Assembly (NCBI GenBank): GCA_963675655.1
Contig: OY776489.1
Coordinates: 2,232,001 to 2,296,000 of the forward strand
Length of the DNA stretch: 64,000 nucleotides
Source: CAXXOK01 sp963675655
GTDB taxonomy: Bacteria; Bacillota; Clostridia; Christensenellales; Aristaeellaceae
Reading direction: 5' to 3'
Shown here: positions 1-9,285 of the stretch, piece by piece
How the letters are laid out: every line of letters starts with the position of its first letter
Position numbering within the stretch: position 1 is the stretch's first letter
The notes under the pieces: model-generated
What the model was told of the DNA's origin: nothing
What the model saw: only the letters and a program-made list of their open reading frames with translations
Databases searched by the model: none
Made by a program: the position numbers and the translations under genes

Positions 1-335
1 CAGCCTGTGCGCTGGCGATGCCGATTGTGCTGCGGGCATACGGCGCTGCGGCTGTGCCTGCGCTTGCCCGGCTGGCGGATGCCGCCGGCATCGGGCGCGA
101 AGCGGAAACCCGCACAGAAAAAGCAATTGCAATGATTGAAGAGATCGAAGCTCTGAATACAAAGCTGCATATGCCCACCGGGTTTGCCCAGATTGAGCCG
201 GAAGCAATTCCCGTGTTGGCAAGGCAGGCGGCACAAGAAGGGAATCCGCATTATCCGGTACCAAAGATTTTAATGGCAAAGGAGCTGGAGACCGTTTTTA
301 CCAGGTTGCGGCAAAACGGCTTAATGGAGTCATAA
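1..335 (+). CDS. Iron-containing alcohol dehydrogenase, C-terminal end (partial)
   Basis: The open frame runs in from the left edge, with codons from base 3, and ends with TAA. The roughly 110 visible residues match the helical C-terminal domain of group III iron-dependent alcohol dehydrogenases (lactaldehyde/1,3-propanediol/butanol dehydrogenase type). The closing motif resembles GNPHYPVPKIL followed by an E-x-V-x-x-R-L helix, which is typical of the family. The NAD-binding domain and the iron-binding His/Asp residues lie outside the window, so substrate and cofactor preference cannot be judged. The ATG at 18 is internal and not the start. The enzyme is inferred to be cytoplasmic. Confidence 0.8.
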   Translation, partial: ACALAMPIVLRAYGAAAVPALARLADAAGIGREAETRTEKAIAMIEEIEALNTKLHMPTGFAQIEPEAIPVLARQAAQEGNPHYPVPKILMAKELETVFTRLRQNGLMES

Positions 336-364
336 GCAAAATTATGTATCCTGGAAACAGCGGA

Positions 365-393
365 TTGGCAAACCGCACACAATACGGTACAAT
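365..393 (+). promoter_or_regulatory. Predicted sigma-A promoter upstream of the flippase-like gene
   Basis: A TTGGCA box at 365-370 and a TACAAT box at 388-393 are separated by 17 bases. They lie 62 bases before the start codon of the following membrane protein gene. Confidence 0.5.
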
Positions 394-454
394 AGATTGT
401 CGCAAGTGATTTCCACGGTACTGTGGCAACTGATAACGGAATCTGGAGCAATAC

Positions 455-1570
455 ATGAATAAACAACCTACCGATCAACCGCCAAAGAAACGAAAAATAA
501 AGCATAAGCTGCTTTGGCAGCTTGGCTATATCGTTCTTACCCTTTTGCTGATACTGCTTTTTGGGGCGTTTGATCCGCAGCTGAAAACTTTTCTTTCCGG
601 ACAGCTTCCCATACATGGCCCCTGGCTGCTGCTGTGCGGCGGCGCGATGCTGGGCTTTTGGCTGTTTCAAGCCGCAGGGTATACGACGATTGGTAAGGCA
701 GTCGGCGCGAAAACATCCTATTGGATGGGCATACGAATTACGTTATATGGCGAGTATTACAGCGCGATTACACCCTTTGCATCCGGCGGGCAGCCCATGC
801 AGCTGGCGTATTATATGCGTTACGGCGTAGGCGCAGCGAAAGCAACCACGATTTTGGCGGTGCGCTACATCGGATATATCAGCTCCGTATGTGTTTGCTA
901 TCTGGCAACGATGCTGCTGGGTGGCTGGCAGATTTTACAGTCCATGCCTCTGATGCTGTGGCTTACCGTTGCTGGTTTTGTGGTAAATTTTCTTTCTATC
1001 GCAGTGGTTTGGCTGCTGCTGCGCAGGCCGCAGCTGGTGCGACGGCTTGGGCAGTGGTTATTGGGCAAGTTGACCCGCTTACCGTTTCTACATGGCAGGC
1101 AGGAAAAATGGGAAGCCGGTTTTGAAAAATGGATGCAGGAGTTTCGTATAGCGGCGGAATGCATCCGCAACCGTCCAATGCCGTTTTTATTCGCGTTTTT
1201 ATTGATGCTGCTTAGCGTGATATGTTTGTTTTCTATCGCCTATCTGGTTTACCGGGCGCTGGGGCTTGCACAAGCAAGCTTTACGGATTTATTTGCCATG
1301 CAGCTCTTTTTATATTTGGCAGCGGCATTTATGCCTACGCCGGGCGCTGCCGGCGCCATGGAAGGCGGTTTCTACCTGTTTTTTGCGTTGGTATTCCCAA
1401 ATGAGCTTCTGTATAGCGCCATGATTCTCTGGCGGTTGCTCAGCTATTATTTGCAGTTGCTGGTCGGCGGCGGGTTTGTGGTAACCGGGGAACTATGCGA
1501 TATATACCGGCGGCATCGACAAAGCAAAGAGACGCCTGCCGAACCGAATACGATGGATGCCGCGCCCTGA
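455..1570 (+). CDS. Flippase-like integral membrane protein (UPF0104 / LPG-synthase TM family)
   Basis: This 371-residue polytopic membrane protein has a short basic N-terminus (many Lys/Arg in residues 1-25) followed by about eight hydrophobic segments. It contains the family stretch around SAITPFASGGQP (residues about 104-115) and a conserved PTPGAAGAMEGG motif near residue 300. Both are characteristic of the YbhN/MprF-type transmembrane domain (TIGR00374-like). No catalytic LPG-synthase domain follows, so it is the stand-alone version, usually thought to move or flip a lipid or lipid-linked substrate. The exact substrate is unknown. It follows a predicted promoter at 365-393 and is probably monocistronic, because the next gene is convergent. 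Confidence 0.8.
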   Translation: MNKQPTDQPPKKRKIKHKLLWQLGYIVLTLLLILLFGAFDPQLKTFLSGQLPIHGPWLLLCGGAMLGFWLFQAAGYTTIGKAVGAKTSYWMGIRITLYGEYYSAITPFASGGQPMQLAYYMRYGVGAAKATTILAVRYIGYISSVCVCYLATMLLGGWQILQSMPLMLWLTVAGFVVNFLSIAVVWLLLRRPQLVRRLGQWLLGKLTRLPFLHGRQEKWEAGFEKWMQEFRIAAECIRNRPMPFLFAFLLMLLSVICLFSIAYLVYRALGLAQASFTDLFAMQLFLYLAAAFMPTPGAAGAMEGGFYLFFALVFPNELLYSAMILWRLLSYYLQLLVGGGFVVTGELCDIYRRHRQSKETPAEPNTMDAAP

Positions 1571-1616
1571 CGGGTTTATTTAACAGGTAAATAGCCATAC
1601 AACACAAGGATATAAA

Positions 1617-1656
1617 GGCAGCCGCAAACCAACAATGTTGTTGGCTTGCGGCTGCC
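1617..1656. terminator. Long inverted repeat between convergent genes, likely bidirectional terminator
   Basis: GGCAGCCGCAA at 1617 pairs with TTGCGGCTGCC ending at 1656, with an inner CCAACAA/TTGTTGG extension. It sits between the flippase-like gene and the leftward HAD gene. Read leftward, the stem is followed by TTTATA, so it probably serves the HAD transcript at least. Confidence 0.6.
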
Positions 1657-1780
1657 ATAACTTGGTGATGAATGCCGCATATACCGGTTAATCGAAAAAA
1701 TCGGTTCCCCCAGTTTAGCTGGCAACACTGATTTCAGGGCATTCGTACAGTGTACTTTTTACTGCAACGCAAAAGGCCGT

Positions 1781-2506
1781 TTATTTTGGAATCACAGAAA
1801 ACCGGTCGGCTTCCAAACGGTACAGCACGGTGAAAAACTGCTCTAAATCGCTGCAATAGTAGGGATAAGCCTGTGTATTTTCCCGGCGAATCCATATGGC
1901 GGGAATACCGCAAGCTAACGCCCCCTGTACATCGGCCGCATATTGATCGCCCACCATAACGGCAGGCGAACCTTCGCCGGCGGCGGCAAGCGCAGTCTGA
2001 AAAATATGCGGGTTGGGCTTTTCATACCCTACCTGCGCAGAGGAAAACACCTGGGAAAGGTAGGGCGATAACCCCAGCTGATCGGCCAGCTCCTGCAATT
2101 CCGGTACATGGTTGGAGACGATGATGCTGGTGTACCCCTCCTGCTTTGATCGCGCAAGACAGGGCAGCACATCCGGATAGAGCTGCCAGCGGGAAATATC
2201 CAGATAGCGCGGACGGATCTCTTTTGCGATGGTTTCGGCATCCGCAGGCGCAACACCCATGTTCCGTAACATCTCGATAAAATGGCGGGTCATGGCATCC
2301 CACCATGGTACGCCGCGGAAGAACGCCGCGTGGGAGGTTTCGGGCTGGTGCCAAGGGAAGCCGGTTGCTAAATAGGGCCGTACAGTTTCCAGCGTAAAGG
2401 CGGAATATCCATAGGAAAGCAGCAGCTCCAATACGGTTTGGCTCCACATGCCGTTACGGTAGGCAAGAGTCTGATCAAAATCCCATAAAAGGGTTTTTGC
2501 GTGCAT
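1781..2506 (-). CDS. HAD-superfamily hydrolase
   Basis: This 241-residue protein has the HAD signature near the N-terminus, LLWDFDQTLAY, with Asp9 and Asp11 as predicted nucleophile and acid/base. Motif II is the IIVSN segment, and motif IV is VMVGDQYAADVQGA. A helical cap lies between motifs I and II, so it is subclass IA. The usual DxDGT reads DFDQT here, a tolerated variant. Members dephosphorylate small phosphometabolites in the cytoplasm, and the substrate cannot be inferred. The YgiQ-like gene lies about 34 bases downstream in the same direction, so co-transcription is plausible. ATG at 2506. Confidence 0.75.
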   Translation of the reverse strand: MHAKTLLWDFDQTLAYRNGMWSQTVLELLLSYGYSAFTLETVRPYLATGFPWHQPETSHAAFFRGVPWWDAMTRHFIEMLRNMGVAPADAETIAKEIRPRYLDISRWQLYPDVLPCLARSKQEGYTSIIVSNHVPELQELADQLGLSPYLSQVFSSAQVGYEKPNPHIFQTALAAAGEGSPAVMVGDQYAADVQGALACGIPAIWIRRENTQAYPYYCSDLEQFFTVLYRLEADRFSVIPK

Positions 2507-2540
2507 GTATACTCCTTTACAGCGGGAGGTATCTGTTTAC

Positions 2541-4535
2541 TTATCGTTTGCGGGTTGGCTTGCTGGAGGTACGCCGGGCACCGGAGCGCGATGCTGTTTT
2601 TGCAGCGGGGCGCGGGGCAGAGTTTGCACTGGTACGCTGTTTGCCTGCGCCGGAGGAACGTTTACCTGTGCCAGAGGACTTTTTACGCCCCGTTGTTGTT
2701 GCGCCGCTACTGCGTATGGCGGTATCTTCCCGTTGGGAGCGCGGCGCAAAACTGCGCGGCGCAATGAGGCAATTGCGTCCAAAGCCGATTAAGTCCTCCC
2801 GCCCGGTTCGGTACAGCGCTTCGCGGATCAGTGCGAAATTCTTGGGGTTTCGCCATTGCATCAACGCGCGCTGCATGGCTTTTTCGTGCATGGATTTTGG
2901 TACATATACGGGCTGCATATTACGGGGATCCAGCCCTGTGTAATACATGCAGGTGCTCAACGTACCGGGTGTGGGGTAAAAATCCTGTACCTGCTCGGGT
3001 TGATGTCCGGTATCCCGCAGATATTCGGCCAGCAGCACGGCATCCTCCAGCGTACAACCGGGATGGCTGCTCATCAAATATGGTACCAGATACTGCTTTA
3101 ACCCCAGTTTTTGATTCAGCGCTTCGTATTTTTGCACAAACGCTTCATATACCTCGCGCCGCGGCTTGCCCATTTTATCCAGTACAGGCGCGCTGATGTG
3201 TTCCGGCGCTACTTTCAGCTGTCCGCTTATATGATGTTCGCATAATTCCCGTAAAAAGGTGGGATCGCGATCTGCAAGCAGATAATCGAACCGGATGCCG
3301 GAACGGATAAAAACCTTTTTAACACGCGGCAATGCGCGCACACGGCGTAGAATGCGCACCAACTCGGTATGACTGACACGCAGATTTTTACAGGGCGTTG
3401 GGTACAGGCATTGTCTTTTTTTACAGCAACCGCTTTTAAGCTGCTTTTCGCAGGCTGGTTCGCGGAAATTGGCTGTCGGGCCGCCGATATCGTGAATATA
3501 ACCTTTGAAATCCGGCAATTTTGTGATGGTTTCCGCCTCGGAGACGATGGAATCCTCACTGCGGGAGGTAACCACACGTCCCTGATGAAAGGTAAGCGCG
3601 CAAAAATTACACGCGCCAAAGCAGCCTCTCACTGCGGAAACGGAAAACCGTACCTCCGTCAGTGCCGGTACGCCGCCTTGCGCATCGTAGATAGGGTGGG
3701 ATGCACGCTCGTACGGTAAAGCATATACTTCGTCCAGCTCTTCACGGCTCAGCGGCAGAGCAGGCGGATTTTGCACCAGATACCGCATCGTGTCCTGCTG
3801 CTGGCAAAGGCGCTTGCCCCGTACGGCGTCCTGCTCCTCATATTCTACTAAAAACGCGCGCGCATAAGCCGTGTGATCGGTTGCGACTTCGGTATGCGAT
3901 GGCAACACAATGGCGTTGCGCGGCGGTTCCTTGGCGATGTAGCAACAGCCCCGCAAACCGGGCAGCTCCTGCTGTGGCATACCGCGGTTCAACCAATCCG
4001 CACAATCCAGCATAATACGCTCGCCCATTCCGTAAATGAGCAGCGTTGCAGCCGAATCGATCAGCACGCTTCGGCGGACTTTATCATCCCAATAATCGTA
4101 ATGGGAAAAACGCCGCAGGGACGCCTCCACACCGCCGATAAGAATCGGTACGCCGGGATACGCCTGATGAATGCGGTTACAATATACGGTGGTTGCGCGA
4201 TCCGCGCGCAGGCCGCCTTGCCCGCCCGGGGCGTATACATCGTTATGGCGGCGTTTTTTAGCAACCGTATAATGGTTAACCATGCTGTCTATTACGCCGG
4301 ACGAAACAAGAAAGCCCAACCGGGGTTTACCAAAGCGTTTGAAATCGGCGGGTGTATGGTACTCCGGCAGGCAAAGCATCGCCACATGGTATCCCGCGTT
4401 TTCCAAAACCCGGCTGATAATGGCGTGCCCAAATGAAGGGTGGTCTACATAGGCTTCGCCGACGACAAACACAAAATCCGGCGCATCCCAGCCGCGTTGT
4501 GTGCATTCCTCACGCGTAATCGGTAAAAATGACAT
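2541..4535 (-). CDS. ygiQ: YgiQ-family radical SAM protein with long basic tail
   Basis: This 664-residue protein contains the radical SAM cluster motif C-x3-C-x2-C at Cys305, Cys309 and Cys312 (RGCFGACNFC), preceded by an N-terminal domain typical of YgiQ/UPF0313. A Cys-rich insert (KSGCCKKRQCLYPTPC) lies near residues 367-382, and a catalytic-core segment KVAPEHIS near residue 440. Family members bind a 4Fe-4S cluster and SAM; the reaction is not established. After about residue 590 the family domain ends. A roughly 70-residue tail follows, made almost entirely of Arg, Lys, Ser, Ala, Gly and Thr, which is probably disordered and could bind nucleic acid or ribosomes. Confidence 0.88.
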   Translation of the reverse strand: MSFLPITREECTQRGWDAPDFVFVVGEAYVDHPSFGHAIISRVLENAGYHVAMLCLPEYHTPADFKRFGKPRLGFLVSSGVIDSMVNHYTVAKKRRHNDVYAPGGQGGLRADRATTVYCNRIHQAYPGVPILIGGVEASLRRFSHYDYWDDKVRRSVLIDSAATLLIYGMGERIMLDCADWLNRGMPQQELPGLRGCCYIAKEPPRNAIVLPSHTEVATDHTAYARAFLVEYEEQDAVRGKRLCQQQDTMRYLVQNPPALPLSREELDEVYALPYERASHPIYDAQGGVPALTEVRFSVSAVRGCFGACNFCALTFHQGRVVTSRSEDSIVSEAETITKLPDFKGYIHDIGGPTANFREPACEKQLKSGCCKKRQCLYPTPCKNLRVSHTELVRILRRVRALPRVKKVFIRSGIRFDYLLADRDPTFLRELCEHHISGQLKVAPEHISAPVLDKMGKPRREVYEAFVQKYEALNQKLGLKQYLVPYLMSSHPGCTLEDAVLLAEYLRDTGHQPEQVQDFYPTPGTLSTCMYYTGLDPRNMQPVYVPKSMHEKAMQRALMQWRNPKNFALIREALYRTGREDLIGFGRNCLIAPRSFAPRSQREDTAIRSSGATTTGRKKSSGTGKRSSGAGKQRTSANSAPRPAAKTASRSGARRTSSKPTRKR

Positions 4536-4640
4536 GGGTTCCCTTCCTTACTTCAAACTTACATACTATTTGTTCCGTGGCAAGTATACACGGAATAGAG
4601 ACAAAGAACAAGCGGGCGGAGAAGCCTCGCTGCCGGACAT

Positions 4641-4668
4641 AAAAAAACGCCGGACATTTTATCCGGCG
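4641..4668 (-). terminator. Rho-independent terminator of the secreted repeat protein gene
   Basis: Read leftward, CGCCGGA, a 7-base loop and TCCGGCG are followed by a run of seven T. It lies 19 bases beyond the stop codon of the gene ending at 4687. Confidence 0.85.
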
Positions 4669-4686
4669 GAGATTACGATTCCATCG

Positions 4687-6231
4687 TTATTCCAAGGTGG
4701 TGAGTAAAAGCAGTTCAAAGGTTGGATAGGAGGCTGTATCCTCGTCCGAAATACCTGCCTCGTTCGCCGGCAGCGACATACCCACGCAGCGGCCGTACAT
4801 CATTAATTTCGTATCCACTGCATATTCCGGCTCGTTATTGGTAACAACGAGAATAATATTGCTATATCCGCTGGTTTTTTTAGTCAGCGCCATTTTCAGT
4901 ATCCAGTCGTCACCCGATTGAACAACATCCACCAGATAACATTGATAGCCCATAATACGGCTGTCGTAGCCTTCTATTTTGTTGATGAGCGTGTTGTAAC
5001 TCGGCTTGATGGCTTCGCCCTTGAGGTAGGCCAGCGTGTCTGCCTCCGACCATTCCCTGGCGATGGAATAAGTAAAGCGCCGGTCGGCCAAACCCGGTTT
5101 GCTGAACACCATAACCACATCATAGGTGCCTTCTTCACCTACATCCAGCGTCACGGTAAATTTGCCGGTGCTGGCTACCTTTTTGTTATAAACGACTTCT
5201 TCGTTTACAAACACCTGTAAAAGCGATTTCGGCGTCGCGGTACCTTTGATTTCTAATTCGTCACTGGTAACGCTTGTGGGAACATCGGTGGTTATGCTCA
5301 CAGTTAGCAGTGTCCGCTGGTAGGTAACAGGGTAATAGAGGGACATAACTTCCTCGTCCTGATACACAGCTGTTACAGTGACCATGAATGAACCCTCTTT
5401 AGGCAATTCTATCGGCATACTGAATTTACCCGATGAACCAACCACTTCGGTTGAAACCATGGGCGTTGGGTAGTTTAAGCCCATGACAACGGTAGTAAGG
5501 GTAACGCCTTCCGCTGCCGTACCTGCAAAATCAAAATCCGATTCGTTGGTTTCTTCCGGCGGGGCGCTGGTTACGTTGATCTTGGCACTGGCAGCCGGGG
5601 GCAGCGGCAGTACCTCGATAAAATTGAAACTCTCCCAGATGGTATTCAGATTTGCGTTATCTTTATTGGTAACGCTGCGGTTATAGACACGCATATCAAA
5701 GGAAATTTCGTAACCGTTGCGTATAGTGCGGCGCATTAAGCCGCGATAGGCGGTCTGCCCGTTTTCCTGAAAGACATACCGCAAGATTAGAAAGCGGCCG
5801 TTATCGGTTTTCTTCCATGCGGAACTGGAAAAATCATACCCCGCATCGGCATAATCGTTGTTGGGGTAATGGCTGAGCCGGTAGGTTGCGCGCATGGACG
5901 CATCCTGCTCGTTCACATCAAAAACATTCTGTGTATAATCGCTTTGCGTAGCGGTTAACTCAAAGCATACATCCTCGTCGTCCTTGCTCCAGCATTGCAG
6001 CAGTACGCCGCGGGACAGCATATCGTTCGTAGCGATTTCTGATGTGGTGCCACGCCCGATTAACCATTCTGCATAGGAGGATGCGTTATCCGGCGTCAGG
6101 ACGACATAACTGTCCGGGATTTCCACAGACGCATAAATATCATCCAACACATAGCTGTCCGCTGAAGCGGATACCGCCAGCAACAGTAACAATGCCAGCG
6201 TCACAAACGAGCCAAATAACCACTTGCGCAT
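4687..6231 (-). CDS. Secreted protein with tandem Ig-like / beta-sandwich domains
   Basis: The start chosen is the ATG at 6231, 69 bases inside the longest frame, because AAAGGAAGG lies directly upstream and the protein then begins with a clear signal peptide (MRKWLFGSF, a hydrophobic core, ASA cleavage site). The mature part of about 490 residues has an N-terminal domain of about 180 residues. Two or three bacterial Ig-like or Big-type repeats follow, recognisable by recurring F-x-V-T(L)-x-V/L-x-x-E-G-x-Y/F strands such as GKFSMPIELPKEGSF and GKFTVTLDVGEEGTY. A C-terminal domain of about 110 residues closes it. No sorting signal or membrane anchor is visible. Probably extracellular; function unknown. 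Confidence 0.7.
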   Translation of the reverse strand: MRKWLFGSFVTLALLLLLAVSASADSYVLDDIYASVEIPDSYVVLTPDNASSYAEWLIGRGTTSEIATNDMLSRGVLLQCWSKDDEDVCFELTATQSDYTQNVFDVNEQDASMRATYRLSHYPNNDYADAGYDFSSSAWKKTDNGRFLILRYVFQENGQTAYRGLMRRTIRNGYEISFDMRVYNRSVTNKDNANLNTIWESFNFIEVLPLPPAASAKINVTSAPPEETNESDFDFAGTAAEGVTLTTVVMGLNYPTPMVSTEVVGSSGKFSMPIELPKEGSFMVTVTAVYQDEEVMSLYYPVTYQRTLLTVSITTDVPTSVTSDELEIKGTATPKSLLQVFVNEEVVYNKKVASTGKFTVTLDVGEEGTYDVVMVFSKPGLADRRFTYSIAREWSEADTLAYLKGEAIKPSYNTLINKIEGYDSRIMGYQCYLVDVVQSGDDWILKMALTKKTSGYSNIILVVTNNEPEYAVDTKLMMYGRCVGMSLPANEAGISDEDTASYPTFELLLLTTLE

Positions 6232-6469
6232 AGTACACCTTCCTTTGGTTGCTATGTAATCAGCCGCAGGAAGCCGAATGCGCTTCTTTGGCGGACGCAA
6301 ACAGATCCATGGGAAATAGCCCCATTGGGCTGATGACTTCTGGTTATTTTACCATATTTGCAAGGGCATACGCAACCACGGGCGGTAACAATCCGGCATT
6401 GTCAAACCATATGCGACTTTAGCAACCTCCCGTATCGGGAAAATGAATAACGATTTCCTTGCAGAAGGC

Positions 6470-6498
6470 TTGCAAGCCGGTGTTTTTTTTGCTATTCT
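6470..6498 (+). promoter_or_regulatory. Predicted sigma-A promoter of the decarboxylase-fold / tmk / mnmA run
   Basis: TTGCAA at 6470-6475 and TATTCT at 6493-6498 are spaced by 17 bases that include a run of eight T. The start codon of the first gene is 36 bases further on. Confidence 0.6.
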
Positions 6499-6533
6499 AT
6501 ATTATCAAAACCGATTCTTGGGAGGCGTACCGG

Positions 6534-7910
6534 ATGCAGAGGCCAATGCGAAAAATGCTTGCCGGTACGGCTAAACGTGTCTCACTCCATATGCCAGCAT
6601 CACAGGGGCGGGCGCCATTCTCCCATTTTTCTCCCTATGGGCTGGATACAACGGAACTACCAGTGACGGACGACCTTTACCATCCGACCTGTGCAATCGC
6701 GCAGGCTGAAAAGCTGGCCGCAATCAGTGCGGGCGCATCGGCCACGATGCTTACGCCGGGCGGCTCTACTGCCGGACTACACGCCATGCTGCTGTATGCG
6801 GTCCGGCGTGGCGGCGCGGTCGTGTTACCGCGTAATGTTCACCTGAGTTGTTTGAATATTTGCGCCACAGCGGGGATAACACCGGTTTTTGCGGAGCCTT
6901 CATTTACTCGGCAGGGCAGGCTGTACACCACGCCGCAGGCGTATGCCGGCGCGCTGGATGCACACCCCGAAGCAGCAGCGGTGCTTGCGCTGCACAGCGA
7001 TTACTATGGGTTGCTGAGCGATCTTACTGCTGTCGCAGCGGTAGCGCATGCCCGCGGTAAACTGATGCTGTGCGATGAAGCGCATGGCGCATACTGCAAC
7101 TGGCGGGCGGACTTACCCAACGCGGGAGCATGCGGGGCTGATTTGTTCGTTCAATCGGCGCATAAAACACTGCCTGCGCTTACACCGGGCGCATGGCTGC
7201 ATGCGATGTCCGGCGTGGATGCGGCGCGCCTGCGCGGGATGCTGCGCATGGTGCAAACCAGCAGCCCTTCGTTTGTGATTATGCTTTCGCTGGACGAAGC
7301 ACGCGCATGGATGGATCTGCACGGGCAGGAGGCTTGTACGCGACTGCTTGCCGCGATGGATGCATTTCGTAGTATAGCCACACAATGGGGCTATACCGAC
7401 GGCCAGCTAAACGAGCCTGGCGAGCCAGAGTATGACCGCTTGCGCTTGGTGCTGCGTGCGCCGCAGGGCGGGCTGGCATTGCAAAAGCAATTGGAAGCGC
7501 GCGGTTTTGATGTGGAAATGTGCGATGACGAGCACATTGTTTGCATCCTGTCGCTGTTGGACGGACCCGCCCGGTTGACCCGCCTGCGAAAAGCGCTGGC
7601 ATCGATTGCCAAAGAGAGTGAGCCGGAAGCACAACCTGCAAGCCGGGTCACTTGCCGGGTAGTGCCGGATGCCTGGCCGCCCAGACGTATGCCCATTGGC
7701 GAGGCAGTGTTTGCGGATACCGAGCTGGTGCCTTTCAGTAAGGTACAAGGGCGCATCAGTGCGGTAAACGCGGGGTTGTATCCGCCGGGAGTTGCATGGC
7801 TGACCGCAGGTGACGAGGTAACCCCTGCCATTGTAACGTTGCTTACCGATACGCCGCAGGAAAGGCTGTTTGGGCTGGATGTGCCCGGCATGCTGCGCTG
7901 TGTGCGATGA
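6534..7910 (+). CDS. PLP-dependent Orn/Lys/Arg decarboxylase-fold protein (YaaO-like)
   Basis: The start is taken at 6534 because TTGGGAGG lies 8 bases upstream; the longer frame from 6459 would overlap the promoter. The 458-residue product has the fold-type I PLP signature of the Orn/Lys/Arg decarboxylase family: the HMPASQGR start, TPGGSTAGLHAML, the DEAHGAY metal/PLP Asp-His pair, and the Schiff-base lysine in SAHKTL. The C-terminal small domain (FSKVQGRISA...YPPGV) is also present. A homologous gene (yaaO) precedes tmk in Bacillus subtilis, and that neighbourhood is kept here. The substrate could be arginine, lysine or ornithine; only the fold is certain. The stop region overlaps an upstream ATG of the next frame. 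Confidence 0.82.
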   Translation: MQRPMRKMLAGTAKRVSLHMPASQGRAPFSHFSPYGLDTTELPVTDDLYHPTCAIAQAEKLAAISAGASATMLTPGGSTAGLHAMLLYAVRRGGAVVLPRNVHLSCLNICATAGITPVFAEPSFTRQGRLYTTPQAYAGALDAHPEAAAVLALHSDYYGLLSDLTAVAAVAHARGKLMLCDEAHGAYCNWRADLPNAGACGADLFVQSAHKTLPALTPGAWLHAMSGVDAARLRGMLRMVQTSSPSFVIMLSLDEARAWMDLHGQEACTRLLAAMDAFRSIATQWGYTDGQLNEPGEPEYDRLRLVLRAPQGGLALQKQLEARGFDVEMCDDEHIVCILSLLDGPARLTRLRKALASIAKESEPEAQPASRVTCRVVPDAWPPRRMPIGEAVFADTELVPFSKVQGRISAVNAGLYPPGVAWLTAGDEVTPAIVTLLTDTPQERLFGLDVPGMLRCVR

Positions 7911-7969
7911 GAAAACGAATACTTGCCGGGCGGCGTGAAACAGCGCTGCAAGACAAAGGAGTCGATACT

Positions 7970-9262
7970 GTGAACAGCTTCCCCTATGATGCGGTTCTTT
8001 TTGATCTGGATGGGACATTAACCAATTCCGAGCAGGGCATCATCCAATCGATGCTGTATGCACTCGGCCAGGTTGGTGCGGAAGTGCCCGCGGGTGTGGA
8101 TTTGCGCGCGATCATCGGGCCGCCGTTGATGGATTCGCTGACCCGAATATTGGGTCTGCCGACCGAGGTGGCACGTGAGGTGATGGGTTACTATACACGC
8201 TATTTCAACAGTGATGGTATGTATCTATATACGGTTTACCCGCACATCCGCAGTATATTGCAAATGTTGCGGGACGGCGGCGTATACGTTGCGTTGGCGA
8301 CCAGCAAGCCGGTGCGGCCTGCGATGGCGATACTCAACCATTTTGGGCTCACCCATTTTTTTAACCGCATTATTACTGAGGAAGATAATGAAAAAGTAGT
8401 TCACAAGCCGGAACTGATTCGGCGCGCGCTGCCGGAGCATTATGAACATGCGGCGATGGTGGGCGACCGTTTTTACGATGTGGAAGGCGCGTTGGCCAAC
8501 GATATCGACGCTGTTGGCGTAGGGTATGGGTTTGGCGGTGAGGATGAACTGTGGAAAGCGGGGGCGACCCATGTAACGCCGGATACCGAATCCTTGCGCG
8601 CTTTCCTGTGCCCGGGCGCATCGGTGCCGCGCGGATTCTTCCTGACGGTGGAAGGGCTGGACGGCAGTGGGAAAACCACGCAGGTAGACAGGCTGGAAAA
8701 CAGCCTGCGGGAATATGGCTTCAGCGTTTTGCGCACCCGTGAGCCCGGAGGCTGCGAGATCAGCGAGAAGATTCGCAACATCATCCTCTCCACAGACCAT
8801 ATGGAGATGGGCGCGCCGTGCGAGGCACTACTTTATGCCGCATCCCGCGCCCAGCATGTGCAGCAGGTCATCCGCCCGGCGCTGGACCGCGGACAGCTGG
8901 TGCTGTGCGATCGCTTTGTGGATAGCTCCATCGCCTATCAGGGCGGCGGAAGGGAACTGGGAGTGGACACGATTTGCCAGATCAACGCACCAGCGGTAGG
9001 CGATACCATGCCAGATGCGACGGTTTATCTGGAGGTGGATTATCATCGCGCGCTGACCCGGCGCAACAATGCCTCCACACCGGATCGGATTGAGGTGGAA
9101 GGCGGGCTGTTCCACGCTCGGGTGCAGGAAACGTACGAGCACCTGATCCATAATGATTCTAAGCGTTTTTTGGTGGTCGACGGGGAACAGGATATGGACA
9201 GGGTGGCTGCGGATGTGCTGGATGTGGTGCTTAGCCGTATCGAGCCGGAATTTAGAGACTAG
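7970..9262 (+). CDS. tmk: HAD-family phosphatase fused to thymidylate kinase
   Basis: One continuous frame carries two enzymes. I place the start at GTG 7970, where AAAGGAG lies 8 bases upstream; an in-frame ATG at 7907 overlaps the previous stop but has no such site. Residues 1-210 are a HAD-IA phosphatase of the Gph/PpaX type: FDLDGTL with Asp12/Asp14, ATSKP motif II, Lys146, and VGDRFYD with Asp166. Residues 222-430 are a dTMP kinase: P-loop GLDGSGKTT at 229-237, TREPGG, and the DRFVDSSIAYQGGGRELG segment. The kinase makes dTDP for DNA synthesis. The phosphatase substrate is unknown, and a role in nucleotide salvage or house-cleaning is inference. mnmA follows after 23 bases. Confidence 0.92.
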   Translation: MNSFPYDAVLFDLDGTLTNSEQGIIQSMLYALGQVGAEVPAGVDLRAIIGPPLMDSLTRILGLPTEVAREVMGYYTRYFNSDGMYLYTVYPHIRSILQMLRDGGVYVALATSKPVRPAMAILNHFGLTHFFNRIITEEDNEKVVHKPELIRRALPEHYEHAAMVGDRFYDVEGALANDIDAVGVGYGFGGEDELWKAGATHVTPDTESLRAFLCPGASVPRGFFLTVEGLDGSGKTTQVDRLENSLREYGFSVLRTREPGGCEISEKIRNIILSTDHMEMGAPCEALLYAASRAQHVQQVIRPALDRGQLVLCDRFVDSSIAYQGGGRELGVDTICQINAPAVGDTMPDATVYLEVDYHRALTRRNNASTPDRIEVEGGLFHARVQETYEHLIHNDSKRFLVVDGEQDMDRVAADVLDVVLSRIEPEFRD

Positions 9263-9285
9263 AACTTTTTGAAATCGGGGGAAGC

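Noticed and set aside
8225..8800. A 191-residue reverse frame opposite the HAD-tmk fusion
   Set aside because: No start signal and no motif; the forward frame has both enzyme signatures.
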